Positions 60,296 to 64,000 of a stretch of 64,000 nucleotides of DNA are shown here, in pieces. Within the stretch, counting starts at the first letter, position 1. The number at the start of each line of letters is the position of its first letter. A program made the translations under genes and the position numbers. Origin of the DNA: HGM04593 sp045634365 (lineage in GTDB: Bacteria > Bacteroidota > Bacteroidia > Bacteroidales > Bacteroidaceae). The notes under the pieces are model-generated. The model worked only from the letters and a program-made list of their open reading frames with translations, was not told the origin of the DNA and did no database searches. The stretch covers positions 1 to 64,000 of the forward strand of contig JAZRAC010000064.1 in NCBI GenBank assembly GCA_045634365.1, written 5' to 3'.

Positions 60296-62071
60296 TTAAT
60301 TGTTTATGGTGCTGTTGTCGCCGAGTACGTCGTTGATTATCTTAACGAGCATCAGTTTTAAATCCTCGATAAAGGTTTTTGCCTCGTACTCTTTCTTTTC
60401 AATATCGCGTAGCTTTTTCTCCCACTGCCCGGTGAGTTCCGCGCTTTTCAGCAGTTCGTTCCTTATTATACCTATAAGTTCGGTTCCTGTTTGTGTGGGG
60501 AGTATATTCTTCTTTTCGCGACGCATATAGTTGCGCTTGAAGAGGGTTTCTATGATGTTGGCACGGGTAGACGGGCGGCCAATGCCATTCTCTTTCATTG
60601 CGTCGCGCAGTTCCTCGTTGTCCACAAATTTTCCGGCAGTTTCCATAGCTCGCAAGAGGGTTGCTTCGGTGTAGGGCTTGGGTGGCGAGGTCCATTTTTC
60701 GGCGAGGTCGGGCGTGTGTGGCCCCTCCTCGCCTTTTGTGAAATGTGGCAGAGTCTTCTCATTTTCGTCCTTTTCACCGGCGGGTTCTGTGGCAAAGACC
60801 ACTTTCCATCCTGCATCGGTAATCTCTTTTCCTGTGGTCTTGAATGGCACGCCGCCACTCTCTCCTTGTACGGTGGTTGTGCGGAATTTACAGTCGGGGT
60901 AGAAGATTGCAATAAAGTGCAACGCAACAAGATTGTATACCTTCTTTTCGAGTTCTGTGAGCCCCTGTGGGTATACTCCTGTGGGTATAATCGCGTGGTG
61001 GTCGGTGACTTTTTTGTTGTCGAATACTTTTTTCGATTTTAGCAACGGCTTTCCTGTGAGTGGGGCAGTCAGTTGCTGATAGTCGCGCAACCCTTTCAGT
61101 ATGTTGGGGCATTTGGGGTAGATGTCGTCGCTCAAAAAAGTTGTATCTACGCGAGGGTAGGTGGTGAGTTTCTTTTCGTAAAGCGATTGTATTGTTTGCA
61201 AGGTAACTTCGGCCGAAAGACCGAACTTCTTGTTGCAATCTACTTGCAGGGATGTGAGGTCGTAGAGGCGTGGGGGGAGCTCTGTGCAATTCTTTGCGGT
61301 AGTATCTGTTATGATAAATGGTTGCCCGGTGATGCGTTGTAGGGCCTCTTGCGCCTCTTCGATACTCTCGTATTTGCCTTTTGCCGCGCTGAATTGCGTG
61401 TCGCGGTATGTGGTTTTAAGTTCCCAATATTGCTTGGGCACGAAATTTTCAATTTCCTGTTGTCTTTTTACCACAAGTGCGAGCGTGGGTGTCTGCACGC
61501 GCCCTATGGAGAGAACTTGTTGGTTCTTTCCATATTTCAGGGTGTAGAGGCGTGTGGCGTTCATTCCCAAAAGCCAATCGCCTATGGCACGCGAGAGGCC
61601 TGCTTCGTATAGCGATTGATATTCGCTCTGGTCTTTGAGCGTGGCAAAACCCTCGCGTATCGCCTCCTCGGTGAGCGACGATACCCACAGGCGCTTCACG
61701 GGGCATTTTGCTTGGGTTTTTTGTATCACCCAGCGTTGTATTAGTTCTCCCTCTTGGCCGGCATCGCCGCAGTTTATTATGCAGTCGGCATTCTGCATCA
61801 GTTTCTCAATTACAGAGAACTGCTTTTCAATGCCTTTATTGTCGATGAGCTTAATACCGAAACGAGGCGGAACCATCGGCAGGCTGCCGAGGCTCCATCG
61901 TTGCCACATAGGGGTGTAGTCGCCGGGCTCTTTCAGGGTACAAAGGTGGCCGAAGGTCCACGTAACGTAATATCCGTTGCCTTCGTAAAAACCATCGCGT
62001 TTGCTCTTCGCGCCAAGCACATCTGCAATCTCTTTTGCAACGGATGGTTTTTCTGCTATACAAACAACCAT
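60296..62071 (-). CDS. topB: DNA topoisomerase III (type IA)
   Basis: It starts V-V-C-I-A-E-K-P-S-V-A-K-E-I-A, the Toprim domain with the catalytic Glu; the D-x-D-type part is I-I-N-C-G-D-A-G-Q-E-G-E-L. The active-site Tyr lies in T-T-Y-P-R-V-D-T near residue 302, and G-I-G-R-P-S-T-R-A-N-I-I is conserved. At 591 residues it lacks the C-terminal zinc modules. It decatenates DNA and relaxes negative supercoils. It is 12 bases downstream of the mutase gene, probably cotranscribed. Confidence 0.94.
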   Translation of the reverse strand: MVVCIAEKPSVAKEIADVLGAKSKRDGFYEGNGYYVTWTFGHLCTLKEPGDYTPMWQRWSLGSLPMVPPRFGIKLIDNKGIEKQFSVIEKLMQNADCIINCGDAGQEGELIQRWVIQKTQAKCPVKRLWVSSLTEEAIREGFATLKDQSEYQSLYEAGLSRAIGDWLLGMNATRLYTLKYGKNQQVLSIGRVQTPTLALVVKRQQEIENFVPKQYWELKTTYRDTQFSAAKGKYESIEEAQEALQRITGQPFIITDTTAKNCTELPPRLYDLTSLQVDCNKKFGLSAEVTLQTIQSLYEKKLTTYPRVDTTFLSDDIYPKCPNILKGLRDYQQLTAPLTGKPLLKSKKVFDNKKVTDHHAIIPTGVYPQGLTELEKKVYNLVALHFIAIFYPDCKFRTTTVQGESGGVPFKTTGKEITDAGWKVVFATEPAGEKDENEKTLPHFTKGEEGPHTPDLAEKWTSPPKPYTEATLLRAMETAGKFVDNEELRDAMKENGIGRPSTRANIIETLFKRNYMRREKKNILPTQTGTELIGIIRNELLKSAELTGQWEKKLRDIEKKEYEAKTFIEDLKLMLVKIINDVLGDNSTINN

Positions 62072-62083
62072 TCTCGCCCTTTC

Positions 62084-64000
62084 TTATTCACGGTTCAGAA
62101 ATATGTTCATAAGCTCGCAAGCGGCCTTTGCCACGCTTGTTCCGGGGCCGAAAATGCCGATAACGCCTGCACGATAGAGAAAATCGTAGTCCTGTGCGGG
62201 AATTACACCGCCGGCAAATACCATAATATCCTCACGACCAAGCTTGGCAAGCTCCTCAATGAGCTGCGGCACAAGGGTCTTGTGTCCGGCGGCAAGCGAC
62301 GACACGCCAACTGCGTGAACATCATTCTCCACTGCTTGGCGGGCAACCTCGGCGGGTGTCTGGAAGAGCATTCCCATATCCACGTCAAAGCCGCAATCGG
62401 CGTAACCGGTGGCTACCACTTTTGCGCCGCGGTCGTGCCCGTCCTGTCCCATTTTGGCAATCATCACTCGGGGGCGACGGCCCTCTCTCTTTGCAAACTC
62501 TTCGGTCAGACGACAAGCCTCTTTGAATACTTCGTCGTCCTTGCTCTCTGCTGAATACACGCCTGAAATAGTCCTTATAATTGCTTTGTATCGGCCTGCG
62601 ACAGCTTCGCAAGCGTCTGAAATTTCTCCCAATGTGGCACGAAGGCCGGCTGCCTCCACGGCTGCCTCCAATAGGTTGCCATTGCCACTCTTGGCACATT
62701 CGGTTATCTTGTCGAGTGCCGCTTTTACCGCCTTTTCATCGCGATTCTTTCGGTTGCGCTCTATGGCCGCAAGCTGCTCTTTGCGCACGGCGGTGTTGTC
62801 AATTTCCAGAATGTCGATGGGCTCCTCTTCGTCGAGGCAATAGGCATTTGTGCCCACAATAATCTGTTTGCCGCTGTCTATGCGTGCCTGCGTGCGTGCA
62901 GCAGCCTCTTCGATGCGCATTTTTGGCAGGCCTGTCTCTATGGCCTTTGCCATTCCTCCAAGCTCTTCAACCTCCTGAATGAGTTTCCACGCCTTCTCGG
63001 CAATCTCTTTGGTGAGGCTCTCAACATAGTAGGAACCGCCCCACGGGTCTATTACGCGGCAGATGTTTGTTTCTTCCTGCAAATAAATCTGTGTGTTGCG
63101 GGCGATACGTGCCGAAAAATCGGTGGGCAGGGCAATAGCTTCGTCGAGTGCATTTGTGTGCAACGATTGTGTGTGTCCCATCGCCGCGCTCAAAGCCTCA
63201 ATCACGGTGCGTCCCACATTGTTGAAGGGATCTTGCTCGGTGAGCGACCAGCCTGATGTTTGGCAGTGGGTGCGCAGAGCCATGGATTTTGGGTTCTTGG
63301 GATTAAATTGCTTTATGATTTTTGCCCACAGCATACGAGCCGCACGCATCTTGGCAATCTCCATAAACGGGTTCATTCCTATGCCCCAGAAGAACGACAG
63401 GCGAGGCGCAAAAGCATCAATGTCGATGCCTGCATTCACTCCGGCACGTACATACTCCAATCCGTCGGCAAGGGTGTAGGCAAGCTCAATGTCGGCCGAT
63501 GCACCCGCCTCCTGCATATGGTAGCCCGAAATTGAAATTGAATTGAATTTGGGCATCTTCTGCGAAGTGTAGGCGAAAATGTCGCTTATTATGCGCATTG
63601 AGAATGCGGGAGGGTATATATAGGTGTTACGCACCATAAACTCTTTCAGAATATCATTCTGAATGGTTCCTGCCATCTCTTCGAGCTTCGCACCCTGTTC
63701 CAATGCCGCATTTATGTAGAATGCAAGCACGGGTAGCACGGCACCGTTCATAGTCATAGAGACCGACATTTTGTTCAAGGGTATTCCGTCGAACAACTGT
63801 TCCATATTCTCCATACAGCAGATTGATACTCCGGCTTTTCCAACATCGCCCACCACACGCTCATTGTCGGGGTTGTAACCGCGGTGCGTGGGAAGGTCGA
63901 ATGCCACCGAGAGCCCTTTTTGTCCCGACGCAAGGTTGCGGCGATAGAAGGCGTTACTCTCTTCGGCGGTTGAAAAACCCGCATATTGTCTGATGGTCCA
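62084..64000 (-). CDS. methylmalonyl-CoA mutase large subunit (partial, 5' end outside window)
   Basis: The open frame runs to the window edge, where it reads W-T-I-R-Q-Y-A-G-F-S-T-A-E-E-S, part of the N-terminal region, so about 75 residues are missing. The (beta/alpha)8 barrel has F-D-L-P-T-H-R-G-Y and H-C-Q-T-S-G-W-S-L. The C-terminal cobalamin domain has G-Q-D-G-H-D-R-G-A-K-V (D-x-H-x-x-G), G-V-S-S-L-A-A-G-H and F-A-G-G-V-I-P. It interconverts succinyl-CoA and methylmalonyl-CoA on the route to propionate, using AdoCbl. A small subunit gene is expected just upstream. Confidence 0.96.
   Translation of the reverse strand, partial: WTIRQYAGFSTAEESNAFYRRNLASGQKGLSVAFDLPTHRGYNPDNERVVGDVGKAGVSICCMENMEQLFDGIPLNKMSVSMTMNGAVLPVLAFYINAALEQGAKLEEMAGTIQNDILKEFMVRNTYIYPPAFSMRIISDIFAYTSQKMPKFNSISISGYHMQEAGASADIELAYTLADGLEYVRAGVNAGIDIDAFAPRLSFFWGIGMNPFMEIAKMRAARMLWAKIIKQFNPKNPKSMALRTHCQTSGWSLTEQDPFNNVGRTVIEALSAAMGHTQSLHTNALDEAIALPTDFSARIARNTQIYLQEETNICRVIDPWGGSYYVESLTKEIAEKAWKLIQEVEELGGMAKAIETGLPKMRIEEAAARTQARIDSGKQIIVGTNAYCLDEEEPIDILEIDNTAVRKEQLAAIERNRKNRDEKAVKAALDKITECAKSGNGNLLEAAVEAAGLRATLGEISDACEAVAGRYKAIIRTISGVYSAESKDDEVFKEACRLTEEFAKREGRRPRVMIAKMGQDGHDRGAKVVATGYADCGFDVDMGMLFQTPAEVARQAVENDVHAVGVSSLAAGHKTLVPQLIEELAKLGREDIMVFAGGVIPAQDYDFLYRAGVIGIFGPGTSVAKAACELMNIFLNRE

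Noticed and set aside
61754..62554. Plus-strand frame of 266 codons
   Set aside because: It is antisense across topB and the mutase gene, both clear enzymes; it shows no recognisable family.

Overview
The window is chromosomal DNA from a member of the Bacteroidales (phylum Bacteroidota); I cannot name the genus. The evidence is a UpxY-type NusG paralogue heading a polysaccharide locus, a DUF4254/GT9 pair, a tandem OmpA pair of the Porphyromonas type, a PorE-like type IX secretion lipoprotein, an AdoCbl-dependent ribonucleotide reductase, and many promoters of the Bacteroidetes form (-33 TTTG, 19-20 nt, -7 TAnnTTTG).

Layout. 1-1030: scar of an integrated element, consisting of a truncated tyrosine integrase, a stray copy of a tRNA 3' end with its own terminator, a GC-rich structured segment, and an intact tRNA with anticodon CAU. 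1153-6250: housekeeping genes (HAD phosphatase, ribF, CPBP protease, sugar nucleotidyltransferase, ABC-F ATPase). 6273-36572: one very long leftward polysaccharide locus. It starts at a consensus promoter and a structured leader before upxY, then runs through Wza, Wzc, a GT2, a PHP phosphatase, a fucosyltransferase-like enzyme, Wzx, an SDR / thiamine-diphosphate enzyme / pyruvyltransferase cassette, a run of glycosyltransferases, Wzy, a GxxExxY protein, a nucleotidyltransferase-kinase fusion, an acyltransferase, an APH-fold kinase, and ends with a hexapeptide acyltransferase. About fourteen glycosyltransferases are present, but no initiating sugar-1-phosphate transferase and almost no nucleotide-sugar synthesis genes, so lipid-linked initiation and most precursors must come from elsewhere. 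One GT4 is split by a frame change at an A7 run, and another GT4 survives only as a C-terminal remnant.

36825-47046: methyltransferase, GT9 and DUF4254, pdxB, the acpP-fabF-rnc operon, an acyltransferase, folB and nrdJ. 47047-51754: dnaA and dnaX, each followed just after its stop codon by a near-identical 96-bp inverted-repeat element. 51755-58209: ftsB-like gene and partner, two OmpA proteins, a LysM glucosaminidase, cdd, an LMW-PTP gene and ruvC. 58236-64000: porE-like gene, topB and the large subunit of methylmalonyl-CoA mutase, which runs off the window end.

How the genes work together. UpxY probably allows RNA polymerase to read through the 30-kb locus. Wzc (with an unusual C-terminal tyrosine-rich repeat), the PHP phosphatase and Wza form the export and length-control machine. 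Wzx and Wzy flip and polymerise the repeat unit. The fatty-acid operon, DNA replication genes and B12-dependent enzymes are core functions.
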